Origin: a virus
Reading direction: 5' to 3' (one strand)
Virus record (IMG/VR): IMGVR_UViG_3300005580_000011
Location: 1-35,480 of that record
DNA: 35,480 nucleotides
Part shown: positions 1-7,597 of the stretch, in pieces
How positions within the stretch are numbered: the stretch's first letter is position 1
Layout: every line of letters starts with the position of its first letter
The notes under the pieces: generated by a model
Seen by the model: the letters and a program-made list of their open reading frames with translations, nothing else
Databases searched by the model: none
Told to the model about the DNA's origin: nothing
Position numbers and translations under genes: made by a program

Positions 1-474
1 CCAGCAAAAAGTATAGAAATGATATTTACTCCAAAGTCATTGTCCAGCGGACATTTTATTTTTAATAAAACTGGGCTTGTAGAAACATCAATTTCTTGGT
101 CAGCTGGCGGAGTAATTTCTAAATCAAATATTAGCAGTATATATATAAATGGCCAGGACGCATCCTCGGCAACAAACATATCTTCTTACCTTTATGTTGA
201 CGAGCCAAACTATATATTTATAACGGCAACCTCTTTGATTTCTGGAGAGCTATGGCTTAACGGCAAGCAGCTGCTGGGAGTAAGGTCTGGAGTTCTAGAT
301 GACAACCTGTATCAAAATATTGCTACATATTCGAGTGCCACAATAAGTCCAGCAGATCATTATAATCTTTATATTGGTAAATCTTCATCTATTGGGCAAG
401 GATCGTCTATTGTGCTGACAGAACAGCCCATAGCAACCTACTCTAGAGACAAAATTGTGTTCCAGATTATATAA
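1..474 (+). CDS. C-terminal part of a beta-rich virion protein (5' end outside window)
   Basis: The reading frame is open from base 1, six codons before the first ATG at 19, so this is most likely the end of a longer gene cut by the window edge, not a complete 151-residue protein. The visible part is rich in Ser, Ile, Tyr and short alternating hydrophobic stretches, with segments such as ELWLNGKQL and HYNLYIGKSS. That pattern resembles the last strands of a concanavalin/LamG-like jelly roll, as found in phage surface and fibre proteins. There are no recognisable catalytic residues. It lies just before the portal cluster, where actinophages often carry a minor structural gene. The assignment as structural is inference from composition and place; the exact role is unknown. 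An independent start at 19 cannot be excluded, but no ribosome site precedes it. Confidence 0.5.
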   Translation, partial: PAKSIEMIFTPKSLSSGHFIFNKTGLVETSISWSAGGVISKSNISSIYINGQDASSATNISSYLYVDEPNYIFITATSLISGELWLNGKQLLGVRSGVLDDNLYQNIATYSSATISPADHYNLYIGKSSSIGQGSSIVLTEQPIATYSRDKIVFQII

Positions 475-497
475 TTTTGTCAGGCTAAGTGACAAAA
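475..497. other. 8-bp perfect inverted repeat directly after a stop codon
   Basis: TTTTGTCA at 475-482 and TGACAAAA at 490-497 are exact reverse complements separated by the 7-nt loop GGCTAAG, starting one base after the TAA of the upstream gene. No T-run follows on the + strand, so it is a poor intrinsic terminator there. It could be a weak terminator for the opposite strand, a 3'-end stabilising hairpin or a protein site. Confidence 0.4.
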
Positions 498-500
498 AGC

Positions 501-529
501 TGGACTTATGGATATAAGAATGGTAAAAT
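501..529 (+). promoter_or_regulatory. Probable promoter for the small gene and portal, leaderless-type
   Basis: TGGACT at 501-506 (4 of 6 matches to TTGACA) is followed after 17 nt by TAAAAT at 524-529. The ATG at 538 starts 8 nt after the -10 box, about where transcription should begin. There is no ribosome-site-like purine run, so the first gene would be translated from a leaderless or nearly leaderless mRNA. Confidence 0.45.
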
Positions 530-537
530 AATTAACT

Positions 538-882
538 ATGGACATAAAAAGAATTAATGCTCAAATGAAATCTGGCGAGACCAGATTGGGAGTCTATGTC
601 TGGGAGATGCCTGACGGAAGATGGATCGGCGATGAAGACAATAGTTTCTTATCAATAGCATCAATGTTTGGCAATAAAGAAAGAATAGAGTTGTTAGCAA
701 AGGCAGTTGCCCACTATGGAATTGAAGAAGGTCAGCCTAAGTTTATTGAGGGAAGCCGACAAATTGATGACGAAGAATTTGAATATCAAAAACAAAGATT
801 AAGGTGGGGTCTTACCCCAGATCCGTTGGACATAGGAGTCCATAAGGAAGAGATGGCTAAACTTAGGGGTCCTCAAAAATGA
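538..882 (+). CDS. Hypothetical 114-residue protein upstream of portal
   Basis: I do not recognise a named family. The protein is small, soluble and acidic-to-neutral, with no signal peptide or membrane segment. Its N-terminal half (GVYVWEMPDGRWIGDEDN) reads like a compact beta unit; the middle is an alpha helix and the charged C-terminus ends in a Lys/Arg-rich tail. It sits immediately before the portal gene and its TGA overlaps the portal ATG by 4 nt, so the two are translationally coupled. Small genes in this position in actinophages are usually unassigned head-assembly or packaging accessory proteins; that role is inference. The ATG at 538 is chosen because it is the first in-frame ATG and sits right behind a plausible -10 box. 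Confidence 0.7.
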   Translation: MDIKRINAQMKSGETRLGVYVWEMPDGRWIGDEDNSFLSIASMFGNKERIELLAKAVAHYGIEEGQPKFIEGSRQIDDEEFEYQKQRLRWGLTPDPLDIGVHKEEMAKLRGPQK

Positions 883-2459
883 TTGAATCTAAAGACGAAA
901 TGTTTAGCGAAAATATTGACATTTCAAATGCAGCAGATTGGGTTAGATTTAATAATCCAACTACACAAAAATCAGATGACTTGTTTGACATAGATTCAGA
1001 AGACATACTTAAATTAGCTGGATTAGGTGCATCATTTAGAAGAAAAGTTTCTAGAGATATTCAAAAAGCATTTGTTGGTAAAGATGGTTCAGAAAGCCAG
1101 CAGCTCCAAGTTCAGCAAGCTGTTAGTGGTTACGCCACCTTTGATTTAGTTCAGCCAGAGTATAATTTAGATTATCTTTCAACAATTTATGAAATTTCCC
1201 CATACAATTATGCAGCAATAAATGCAAAGGTTGCAAATATAGTTGGTCTTGGATTTGATTTTATAGAATCAAAAAAGACAACTGGTGCCCTGGAAGAGAT
1301 CCAGGATGAGAAACAATTAGATCGTGCCCGCAAAAAGTTAAATAGAATTAAACAAGACTTGCATGCTTGGCTTGAAGATTGCAATGAAGATGAAACCTTT
1401 AAAGAAACACTTATTAAGTTCTATACTGATTATGAGGCTACTGGTAATGGCTATCTGGAGGTCGGTAGAACGACTGCTGGCAAGATAGGGTACATTGGGC
1501 ATATACCTTCAAAGACAATGCGTGTAAGACGCTTCAGAGACGGTTTTATACAACTTCTGTATGGCAAGGCGGTATTCTTTAGAAACTTCGGAGATACTAA
1601 AACTATTAATCCAATTGCTGGACAAGAAGACAGACCTAATGAAATAATTCATTTAAAGAAGTATACTCCAAAGAATAACTACTATGGAATTCCAGATATT
1701 ATTGCTGCACAGAACGCAATGGCAGGAAATGAATTTGCTGGTAAATACAACTTAGATTACTTTGAAAATAAAGCGGTCCCAAGATATATTATTACAGTAA
1801 AGGGAGCAAAACTTTCACCAGAGTCAGAAAGAAAATTGCTTGAGTTTTTTCAAGTTGGACTAAAAGGAAAGAACCACAGATCCCTATATATTCCACTTCC
1901 ACCAGACTCATCAGATTCAAAAACTGAATTTAAAATGGAGCCAATTGAAGCTGGCGCACAGGAAGGCTCATTTGAAAAATACAGAAATTCAAATAGAGAT
2001 GAAATATTAATGGCTCACAGAGTCCCAATTAATAAAATTGGCACACCAGCAGGTATTAATTTAGCTGCAGCCAGAGATGCAGATAAGACATTTAAAGAGC
2101 AAGTCTGTAGGCCAGCACAGGAAAACCTTGAAAAAAAGATTAATAAAATAATTCAAGAAATGACTGATGCACTAGAACTTAGATTTAATGAATTAAGTTT
2201 AACGGATGCCGATACCCAGTCAAAGATTGATGAAAGATATCTTAGATTCCAGGTAATAACTCCAAATGAAATTAGAGTTAGAATGGGTATGGTTCCAAGA
2301 GAAGGCGGGGACGTGCCAGTCGACCTTGCGGCACAGGCAGCCGAAATTAAAGCCCAAGCAAATCAGAGCAGAACTCGTGACCAAGAAAGATCAGCTAATT
2401 CCCCAGATAAATCTGGGGAGGGTAGAAATACAAAGGGAGACGGAAGACAAGTCAACTAG
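879..2459 (+). CDS. Portal protein (PBSX/SPP1-type phage portal)
   Basis: This 526-residue protein should form the dodecameric ring at one capsid vertex through which DNA is packaged and ejected. It has the usual portal length. Recognisable portal features are the early YNLDYLSTIYEISPYNYAAI segment, the YYGIPDI loop near residue 268, the YFENKAVPRYIITVKG strand near residue 295, and the long helical stretch around RNSNRDEILMAHRVP that precedes the crown. The last 40 residues are polar and probably disordered (QSRTRDQERSANSPDKSGEG). The ATG overlaps the upstream stop by 4 nt. No recognisable MuF-like gene follows; the next gene is the protease. Arginine is mostly encoded by AGA, unlike in the capsid gene. 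The family call rests on sequence pattern, order and length. Confidence 0.88.
   Translation: MIESKDEMFSENIDISNAADWVRFNNPTTQKSDDLFDIDSEDILKLAGLGASFRRKVSRDIQKAFVGKDGSESQQLQVQQAVSGYATFDLVQPEYNLDYLSTIYEISPYNYAAINAKVANIVGLGFDFIESKKTTGALEEIQDEKQLDRARKKLNRIKQDLHAWLEDCNEDETFKETLIKFYTDYEATGNGYLEVGRTTAGKIGYIGHIPSKTMRVRRFRDGFIQLLYGKAVFFRNFGDTKTINPIAGQEDRPNEIIHLKKYTPKNNYYGIPDIIAAQNAMAGNEFAGKYNLDYFENKAVPRYIITVKGAKLSPESERKLLEFFQVGLKGKNHRSLYIPLPPDSSDSKTEFKMEPIEAGAQEGSFEKYRNSNRDEILMAHRVPINKIGTPAGINLAAARDADKTFKEQVCRPAQENLEKKINKIIQEMTDALELRFNELSLTDADTQSKIDERYLRFQVITPNEIRVRMGMVPREGGDVPVDLAAQAAEIKAQANQSRTRDQERSANSPDKSGEGRNTKGDGRQVN
2401..2418. other. Perfect GC hairpin inside the portal 3' end
   Basis: CCCCAGAT at 2401-2408 and ATCTGGGG at 2411-2418 form an 8-bp inverted repeat (about 6 bp with a realistic loop) 41 nt before the portal stop codon. 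No T-run follows, so it is not a convincing terminator; it may protect or define an mRNA 3' or 5' end just upstream of the next promoter. Confidence 0.45.
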
Positions 2460-2477
2460 TTCTACTCAACTGGTTAT

Positions 2478-2506
2478 TTGCCTTTTTATACAACAATCTC
2501 TATAAT
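2478..2506 (+). promoter_or_regulatory. Promoter for the protease/scaffold-capsid unit, leaderless-type
   Basis: TTGCCT at 2478-2483 and a perfect TATAAT at 2501-2506 are separated by exactly 17 nt. The protease ATG at 2515 begins 8 nt after the -10 box, so the predicted transcript starts within a few bases of the start codon. No Shine-Dalgarno sequence is present in the short leader. The same TTGCCTTTT sequence forms the -35 region of the major tail protein promoter at 8101. Confidence 0.75.
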
Positions 2507-2514
2507 ATATACAT

Positions 2515-3828
2515 ATGATCATAGAAAAGTCACATTGGTCCGCTAATGGAAATGCTATTAATTTATCAATTCCATTTACAAAGGTCAATAGAGAAAAAAG
2601 AACAGTCTCAGGTTTTGCAACATTAGACAACCTGGATCAGACTGGTGACGTCGTTACACAAGAAGCAAGTATGAAAGCATTTGAAGGTTTCAGAGGAAAC
2701 CTAAGAGAAATGCATCAGCCACTTGCAGTTGGCAAGGTTGCTTCATTTAGACCAGAGACTTTTTACGACCCAATAACAAAAGAATTTTACAACGGAGTTT
2801 ACGTTGATGCATACATTTCAAAAGGCGCTCAGGATACATGGGAGAAAGTTTTAGACGGAACTCTCACTGGATTCTCAATTGGCGGAAAGATTCTTGAATC
2901 AGATAACGAAGTAAACAAATCAACAGGAGCATCAGTAAGATTTATTAAAGATTATGCACTAGTTGAACTATCAATCGTTGATTCACCAGCAAACGAACTA
3001 TGTAACATTTTTTCTATTGAAAAAGTAAACGGACAAATGATTTTTAAAGGCATCGCAGCAGATGTTAAAATGGAAAATATTTTTTATTGTGCAGACAGCG
3101 ATTCTGTATTTATGTCAACAGAGTCAGAATACCTGTCTCCAGTTACTGGAAAAAAGACAGAGCTCATTGGATGGGTAGAGTCAAACGACGTAAACAAAGG
3201 AAAAGAAATAGAAAAGATTCTTGATTCACGTAGATCAAGATTGCAAACATTGCCTGAAACACAAAATATAAATACGGCAATTGCAGAAGGAGGAAATGAA
3301 GTGGAAAAGCTTAATATAAACCAAGCAACTCCAGTAGTAGAAGAAGCAGTTGTAGAAACACCTGCAGAAATTATTGAAGAAGTTGCCCCAGTAGAACAAG
3401 ATTCTGCTGAAGTTGTAGCTGAAGTAACTTCTGCCGAAGTTCTGGAAAAATCAGCAGAACTAACAGTTCAGGAGTCACCTGATTTTGTTAAGATGCTAGG
3501 CGACCTTAAGGGTTTCTTCTCAGAGACTTTGGAAAAGGCCTCTGAGGCAAACGCTGCTCAGGTTTCAACAATCAAGGAGACAGTCGAAGCTTTCAGCAAG
3601 AATGTCGATTTGAGAATTTCAGAATTAGCAGAAAAGCACACAGAACTCTCAACAGCAGTTGATTCAATTAAGTCTATAATGGACACAGTTGAAAAAAGAG
3701 TAGACGCAGTAGAATCAGACACTGCAATCAAGAAGTCCTCTGACCTTGGCGGGTCAACAGGAGTAACAATCAAAAAATCAAAATGGAACGGCACTTTCCT
3801 CGGTTCCGTTAGCGAATTAACAAAATAA
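2515..3828 (+). CDS. Capsid maturation protease fused to scaffold domain (XkdF/S78-type)
   Basis: The N-terminal part, about residues 1-170, matches the prohead serine peptidase family (XkdF/S78-type). It shows SGFATLDNLDQTGDVV, the REMHQP segment with a candidate catalytic His67, and TGFSIGG with candidate nucleophile Ser121, followed by the LVELSIVD strand. A middle region of about 90 residues is unassigned. From about residue 263 onward the protein becomes acidic, rich in Glu/Val/Ala and then coiled coil, typical of an internal scaffold that is cleaved or expelled during capsid assembly. The enzyme would trim scaffold and capsid parts in the procapsid. A strong internal ribosome site and in-frame GTG at 3301 suggest the scaffold is also made alone, like lambda C/Nu3. 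Translation starts right at its promoter; the capsid gene follows after 19 nt. Confidence 0.85.
   Translation: MIIEKSHWSANGNAINLSIPFTKVNREKRTVSGFATLDNLDQTGDVVTQEASMKAFEGFRGNLREMHQPLAVGKVASFRPETFYDPITKEFYNGVYVDAYISKGAQDTWEKVLDGTLTGFSIGGKILESDNEVNKSTGASVRFIKDYALVELSIVDSPANELCNIFSIEKVNGQMIFKGIAADVKMENIFYCADSDSVFMSTESEYLSPVTGKKTELIGWVESNDVNKGKEIEKILDSRRSRLQTLPETQNINTAIAEGGNEVEKLNINQATPVVEEAVVETPAEIIEEVAPVEQDSAEVVAEVTSAEVLEKSAELTVQESPDFVKMLGDLKGFFSETLEKASEANAAQVSTIKETVEAFSKNVDLRISELAEKHTELSTAVDSIKSIMDTVEKRVDAVESDTAIKKSSDLGGSTGVTIKKSKWNGTFLGSVSELTK
3287..3303 (+). promoter_or_regulatory. Internal ribosome binding site and in-frame GTG start for scaffold
   Basis: AAGGAGG at 3287-3293 is a perfect anti-16S match, the same heptamer used by the genes at 9059 and 33000. 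It is followed after 7 nt by GTG at 3301, which is codon 263 of the protease gene. The competing ATG at 3296 is out of frame, too close (2 nt) and runs into a stop after seven codons. Confidence 0.6.
3301..3828 (+). CDS. Predicted free scaffolding protein from nested in-frame start
   Basis: Initiation at the GTG would give a 175-residue protein consisting only of the acidic, Glu-rich and coiled-coil scaffold region (first residues MEKLNINQATP). The last residues, after a helical stretch resembling a coiled coil (SEANAAQVSTIKETVEAFS to DTVEKRVDAVES), are basic (KKSKWNG), as in scaffolds that contact the capsid shell through a basic tail. Having both a protease-scaffold fusion and an excess of free scaffold is known from lambda (C/Nu3) and related phages. 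Here the evidence is the perfectly placed ribosome site at the domain boundary; production of the short form is inference. Confidence 0.55.
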   Translation: MEKLNINQATPVVEEAVVETPAEIIEEVAPVEQDSAEVVAEVTSAEVLEKSAELTVQESPDFVKMLGDLKGFFSETLEKASEANAAQVSTIKETVEAFSKNVDLRISELAEKHTELSTAVDSIKSIMDTVEKRVDAVESDTAIKKSSDLGGSTGVTIKKSKWNGTFLGSVSELTK

Positions 3829-3847
3829 AGGGTAAGGTGAAAAACTA

Positions 3848-4897
3848 ATGAGTAATGAACTATTAGCAAAAGCAGCTGAAGTAGGCACAACACTAACAGG
3901 TGGAATGACTGGCTCAGCAAACCCTACCGACGGAATTCACGTAGGTTCCGAGGGTAAGGGAGGCTTGCTCAATCCTGAGCAATCCGCAAGATTCCTTGAT
4001 TACATGTTCGATGCAACAGTAATCGGTAAGGTAGCACGTACAGTTCGAATGAGAGCTGACACTACAGAGATTGATCGTATCGGCGTCGGAGAAAAGCTTA
4101 TGAAGCTTGCATCTGAAGCAGAGAACACTGGCTCAAATGCAGCCGTACAGTTCTCAAAGATTTCTCTCACAACAAAGAAACTTCGCCTAGATTGGGAGCT
4201 TTCAACTGAGTCTCTAGAAGACAACATTGAAGGTGCAGATCTAGAAGATCACATTGCAAGACTCATGGCAACACAAGCTGGTAACGACCTTGAGGACGTA
4301 GTCCTTAACGGTAACACAGCTCTAACTGGAGATAACCTTTATAAGGCATTCGACGGTATTGTCAAGATTGCAAAGACAAATGGTCGTGTAGTAGCTGGAG
4401 CGGGCGCAGCAGTGTCTCGTGACATCTTCAACAAGGCTCTAAAGGCAATGCCACGTAAGTACAAGCAACGTCGTCCAGACCTACGCTTCCTTGCAGGCTC
4501 AAACCTTATACAAGATTACTTGTATTCAAACTCACAGAACATCCAAAACGTTAACCCACAAGATATTGCTTCAAGCATTATCCGTGGAAACGAAGGTGCT
4601 CTAGGTGGTCCAGCAGGATATGTTGCACCATTCGCATTTGGTATTCCAATTGTTGAAGTTCCACTACTTAAGGAAACTCAAGTAGGATCATATGCAACAC
4701 CAACAGGAGAGCACGGAGACGTCCACTTGACATTCCCAAATAACGTTGTTATTGGTATCAAGCGCGATGTAACTGTTTACCGCTTCTTCTGGCCAAAGAA
4801 GGACTCAATCGAATATACAATGTATACTCGCGTGGGTACCCAAATTGAGCAGGCAGACGCATGGGTAGTCGTTAAAGACGTTAAGGTTGCTTCTTAA
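3848..4897 (+). CDS. Major capsid protein (HK97 fold)
   Basis: The 349-residue product is the main shell subunit. Its place after protease/scaffold, its length, and its pattern support an HK97-fold capsid: a short N-arm with GGLLNPEQSARFLDYMFD, a spine-helix region with SLTTKKLRLDWELSTESLEDN and LEDHIARLMATQAGNDLEDVVLNG, and P-domain/A-domain segments ending in TQIEQADAWVVVKD. A ribosome site AAGGTGA lies 7 nt before the ATG. Arginine is written CGN in 14 of 17 cases (8 CGT, 5 CGC, 1 CGA), against mainly AGA in neighbouring genes, as expected for the most abundant virion protein. A strong hairpin terminator follows. Whether the N-terminus is cleaved by the upstream protease cannot be told from sequence alone. 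Confidence 0.93.
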   Translation: MSNELLAKAAEVGTTLTGGMTGSANPTDGIHVGSEGKGGLLNPEQSARFLDYMFDATVIGKVARTVRMRADTTEIDRIGVGEKLMKLASEAENTGSNAAVQFSKISLTTKKLRLDWELSTESLEDNIEGADLEDHIARLMATQAGNDLEDVVLNGNTALTGDNLYKAFDGIVKIAKTNGRVVAGAGAAVSRDIFNKALKAMPRKYKQRRPDLRFLAGSNLIQDYLYSNSQNIQNVNPQDIASSIIRGNEGALGGPAGYVAPFAFGIPIVEVPLLKETQVGSYATPTGEHGDVHLTFPNNVVIGIKRDVTVYRFFWPKKDSIEYTMYTRVGTQIEQADAWVVVKDVKVAS

Positions 4898-4917
4898 TTT
4901 AAGAAATAACTTGCTGG

Positions 4918-4947
4918 AAAGGCCCCTAATTAATTTTAGGGGCTTTT
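4918..4947 (+). terminator. Intrinsic terminator after the capsid gene
   Basis: Arms 4918-4929 (AAAGGCCCCTAA) and 4936-4947 (TTAGGGGCTTTT) pair over 12 bp with one G-T wobble and a 6-nt TTAATT loop. The GC core is followed by TTTT. It ends the capsid transcript and overlaps the -35 region of the next promoter. Confidence 0.85.
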
Positions 4948-4972
4948 CATTTTAATTTTATAGTGCTATAAT
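4944..4972 (+). promoter_or_regulatory. Extended -10 promoter for the connector operon
   Basis: TTTTCA at 4944-4949, 17 nt spacer, then the extended -10 TGCTATAAT at 4964-4972. The -35 is built from the T-run of the preceding terminator. The downstream gene has a normal leader with AAAGGAG at 4986-4992. Confidence 0.75.
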
Positions 4973-4999
4973 TTATATACATACCAAAGGAGTATATAT

Positions 5000-5398
5000 A
5001 TGTCATTTGACACACTTAAGGTCAAGGATTTAAAAGCATTAGCAGCGGACTTCGCAGTTGATGTGGACGGCCTAAAAAACAAAGCAGATATTATTGCATC
5101 ACTTTCAGAAGAAGGAGTAACTTGGTCAGTATATCAAGGTACACTTAAAAACATTGAGAACGCAAAAGAAGATGCAGATGAAATTCTTCCTAGACTAGAT
5201 CCAAATCAAAAGCTAGATGAAGATATGGTTCTAGTAAAAATGGATCGACCAAACTACAGATACGATGCACTAGGTTTTACATTCACACTAGAGCACCCAT
5301 TTGTAGCAATGAAGCCAGATGTGGCTCAAGAAATTTTTGATAAGGAGGAAGGGTTTAGATTGGCTACACCTAGAGAAGTACAGGAGTATTACAACTAA
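5000..5398 (+). CDS. Small protein with N-terminal SAP/HeH-like domain, probably head-associated
   Basis: Residues 1-38 (SFDTLKVKDLKALAADFAVDVDGLKNKADIIASL) look like a helix-extended-loop-helix or SAP motif, a small fold that binds nucleic acid or other proteins and is frequently found at the ends of phage structural or packaging proteins. The remainder, with RYDALGFTFTLEHPFVAMKPDVAQEIF and ATPREVQEYY, resembles the short uncharacterised protein that often follows the capsid gene in actinophages. No catalytic motif is visible. A good ribosome site (AAAGGAG, 7-nt spacing) and its own promoter support expression separately from capsid. Possible roles are capsid decoration, internal DNA-binding minor head protein, or connector accessory; I cannot choose between them. 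Confidence 0.72.
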   Translation: MSFDTLKVKDLKALAADFAVDVDGLKNKADIIASLSEEGVTWSVYQGTLKNIENAKEDADEILPRLDPNQKLDEDMVLVKMDRPNYRYDALGFTFTLEHPFVAMKPDVAQEIFDKEEGFRLATPREVQEYYN

Positions 5399-5407
5399 GC
5401 CTAACAC

Positions 5408-6391
5408 ATGGCAGAGATATACATAAACACAAGCACGGCAGCAACAACAAAACTTTACGTAAAAGGTGAAGCTATAACGCCAACATCATCCGTAGTTGTA
5501 AAATTTTATGACATAACTGGTGATCCGCTTGTTTCTCCACAGATTAGTCCATCATCAATTATTGCTACTGTAACAGCAGAAGCGAGTGAAGTTGACCAAG
5601 GATCATTTAGTGTTTATCTGCCAGTGCAGCATTCAACAAGAAATAGAAAGTTTAAGTTAGTTTGGGATTGGCAGTTCAACTCAGTTGCATACTCAACTAC
5701 AACCTACCTAGATATTGTTACTCCATACGTTGATATTCAAGAGGCAGCTCAAGAGATGGGTCTTGGTTCAGATTCAAATGATCCAAGTCATAGGACACAT
5801 CAAGAGTTAAAGTTGGCGGAAAGATATGCAAGAAACATAATTGAAGGACACACTGGACAAAAGTTTTATTTGCATGATGATAGATTCTTTACGATAGGAA
5901 GTGATTCAGATACACTTTCAATGCCTAAGAAAATAAATCGACTACATACCCTATATGCTAATGATGAACTATTGGTAGACAATATTAACAGCATTAATAA
6001 TTTAGGCATAGTTGTTGAAAATACAGTAAGTGGATTTGGAATAAGAGCAAACCATTTTGCTGGCATCAATGATGATGTATATATTGCAAATGGAATGGTG
6101 CCGCCTTCAATAAATGACTCTTCCCCAAATATTTTTAGAAGATCAAAGTCGTATAAAGTTTATGCAAGATTTGGCTGGGATTATATTCCAAATGAAGTTA
6201 GAGACGCAGCGGTTGAGCTAATGAAGATGTACTTTGCAAAAGATCGTGTGTGGAGAGATAGATATGTTAAAAAAATCTCTACAACAGATTGGGATTTTGA
6301 ATATTCTTCAGAGGCATTTAACGGAACTGGATCTTCTTACGCAGATAGGCTTCTAGCAGACTACGTTATAACACAAATGGTACTGGTGTAA
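5408..6391 (+). CDS. Head-tail connector/adaptor with extra N-terminal beta domain
   Basis: The C-terminal two thirds look like a gp6/gp15-type adaptor that docks under the portal. There is a helical start at VDIQEAAQEMGLGSDSNDPSHRTHQELKLAERYARNIIEG, a beta middle (MPKKINRLHTLYANDELL), and a final helical part FGWDYIPNEVRDAAVELMKMYFAKDRVWRDRY. Residues 1-105 form a separate Thr/Val/Ser-rich beta-sandwich-like domain (KLYVKGEAITPTSSVVVKFYDITGDP), not part of the classical short adaptor, so the protein is about twice the usual length. Such fusions occur in actinophage connectors. The following gene overlaps its stop by 1 nt. Confidence in a connector role is good; the function of the added domain is unknown. 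Confidence 0.75.
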   Translation: MAEIYINTSTAATTKLYVKGEAITPTSSVVVKFYDITGDPLVSPQISPSSIIATVTAEASEVDQGSFSVYLPVQHSTRNRKFKLVWDWQFNSVAYSTTTYLDIVTPYVDIQEAAQEMGLGSDSNDPSHRTHQELKLAERYARNIIEGHTGQKFYLHDDRFFTIGSDSDTLSMPKKINRLHTLYANDELLVDNINSINNLGIVVENTVSGFGIRANHFAGINDDVYIANGMVPPSINDSSPNIFRRSKSYKVYARFGWDYIPNEVRDAAVELMKMYFAKDRVWRDRYVKKISTTDWDFEYSSEAFNGTGSSYADRLLADYVITQMVLV

Positions 6392-6816
6392 TGTTTGACG
6401 TGGTTGATGGTTTAATGACCATGAAAATGGATGTCTACCGTCAATCAGAACGGCAGGATTCAAACACTGGCGCAATGGTTAGAGAATTTTCTTATATTAA
6501 AACAATAGATTGTTACGCCCGTGGAATTATTAGCCAAAACGGCGGTAAAGGTAATGACAGACAAAAATTTACAAATAAATATTCTAATGATCAATATATA
6601 GAAGTAAGAACATCTGATAGGCTAACTGCTAGAGATAAAGTAAAAAATATTAGAGATGTAAATGGCAAACCTATCTGGTATGAATTAAATTATCCAAATG
6701 ATACTGATACGGTATTTGATGTGGCAGGAACAACTCCAATATCAGACCCGTTTGGAAATGTTGTTGGATATAACTCCTCATTAGAAAGAGCGGAGAATCA
6801 GCAAATTGGCATCTGA
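6391..6816 (+). CDS. Head closure/head-tail joining protein
   Basis: The 141-residue protein has the size and pattern of a head-tail stopper (SPP1 gp16/HK97 gp7 type). An opening beta hairpin (MDVYRQSERQDSNTGAMVREF) is followed by a charged loop and the conserved-looking IEVRTSDRLTARDKVKNIRD strand region. These proteins form the ring below the adaptor and close the portal channel until tail attachment. The ATG shares one base with the stop codon of the adaptor gene, indicating coupled translation in the connector operon. There are no membrane segments or catalytic residues. The call rests on order and pattern. Confidence 0.68.
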   Translation: MFDVVDGLMTMKMDVYRQSERQDSNTGAMVREFSYIKTIDCYARGIISQNGGKGNDRQKFTNKYSNDQYIEVRTSDRLTARDKVKNIRDVNGKPIWYELNYPNDTDTVFDVAGTTPISDPFGNVVGYNSSLERAENQQIGI

Positions 6817-7597
6817 AATTTTAGCAATTAAAGCAGCAAGCGGATTAGTTAACTTAATGTCTAAGAAGCCAGTTAGTGGTGCAATAAGGGATAGTACTGT
6901 TGCACAAATATCTGCAGCATTATTCTACAAAACAAATGTGATGGCAAAATTAGCATCAAACCCACAATTTCAATCTGCATTTAGAAATGTAATCTTTGAT
7001 CAACTTGAAGTTGACTTTGGCGATTATATAGATGCAAAAGCAAGAACATCTCCAAAGTCTTTTCACCATGTTTATGAATGGGGTAGAGTTGGTCAGGATG
7101 AGGCAAGGCTATTTAAATTAAATAAATTGCCAGCAGATGGCCTATCTCTAAAGGTTAATTATGAATTAATTGATTCTAAATCATTTGTTCCATCTGAGAA
7201 TTCTAATAACAAGCATGTATTTATAAAAAAAGCTTCTATTATGGAAGAAGGAAAGACTGTAATCATTGCCCCTAGATTTTCAGAAAGATTAGTATTTGAT
7301 GTAAATGGATATACAGTTTTTATGCCTAAAGGCCAGTCGGTTACCGTTAGAAAACCAGGTGGAGCAGCAGTTAAAAATTCTTTCTTTTCCGCTTATAGAT
7401 ATTTTTTTACTGGTCAGCTAGTTAATATGTCTATAAAAAAATCGGGGTTCCAAAGACTTTTTAACTCATCTTTATCCAGAGCCTTGGGAGTTCCCGCACA
7501 AATTAAGACAGTTAAGTATAGCTTCTCTGCAAATCAATTAGCAAATGAAGCGGAAGCTGCCACATCAGCAGCATTTGCGAGGTTAGCACATGGCTAA
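6806..7597 (+). CDS. Neck / tail-completion-type protein
   Basis: The 263-residue protein occupies the slot between head closure and tail terminator, where phages encode an HK97-gp10-like or neck protein. Supporting patterns are the helical N-terminus with QISAALFYKTNVMAKLASNPQFQSAFRNVIFDQLE, the SPKSFHHVYEWGRVG segment typical of actinophage neck proteins, and a C-terminal Ala-rich helix. Start choice: TTG at 6806 with GGAG about 10 nt upstream, giving an 11-nt overlap with the previous gene. No ATG lies nearby in frame, the next being at Met18. No enzyme motif is seen. Function as part of the neck or tail-completion ring is inferred. Confidence 0.62.
   Translation: MASEILAIKAASGLVNLMSKKPVSGAIRDSTVAQISAALFYKTNVMAKLASNPQFQSAFRNVIFDQLEVDFGDYIDAKARTSPKSFHHVYEWGRVGQDEARLFKLNKLPADGLSLKVNYELIDSKSFVPSENSNNKHVFIKKASIMEEGKTVIIAPRFSERLVFDVNGYTVFMPKGQSVTVRKPGGAAVKNSFFSAYRYFFTGQLVNMSIKKSGFQRLFNSSLSRALGVPAQIKTVKYSFSANQLANEAEAATSAAFARLAHG

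Noticed and set aside
2401-2418. Portal 3' hairpin as a terminator
   Set aside because: It lies inside the coding sequence and lacks a T-run; kept only as a structural element.
3558-3920. 120-residue minus-strand frame at the scaffold-capsid junction
   Set aside because: Low-complexity Leu/Ser translation of the scaffold complement; spans an intergenic ribosome site used on the + strand.
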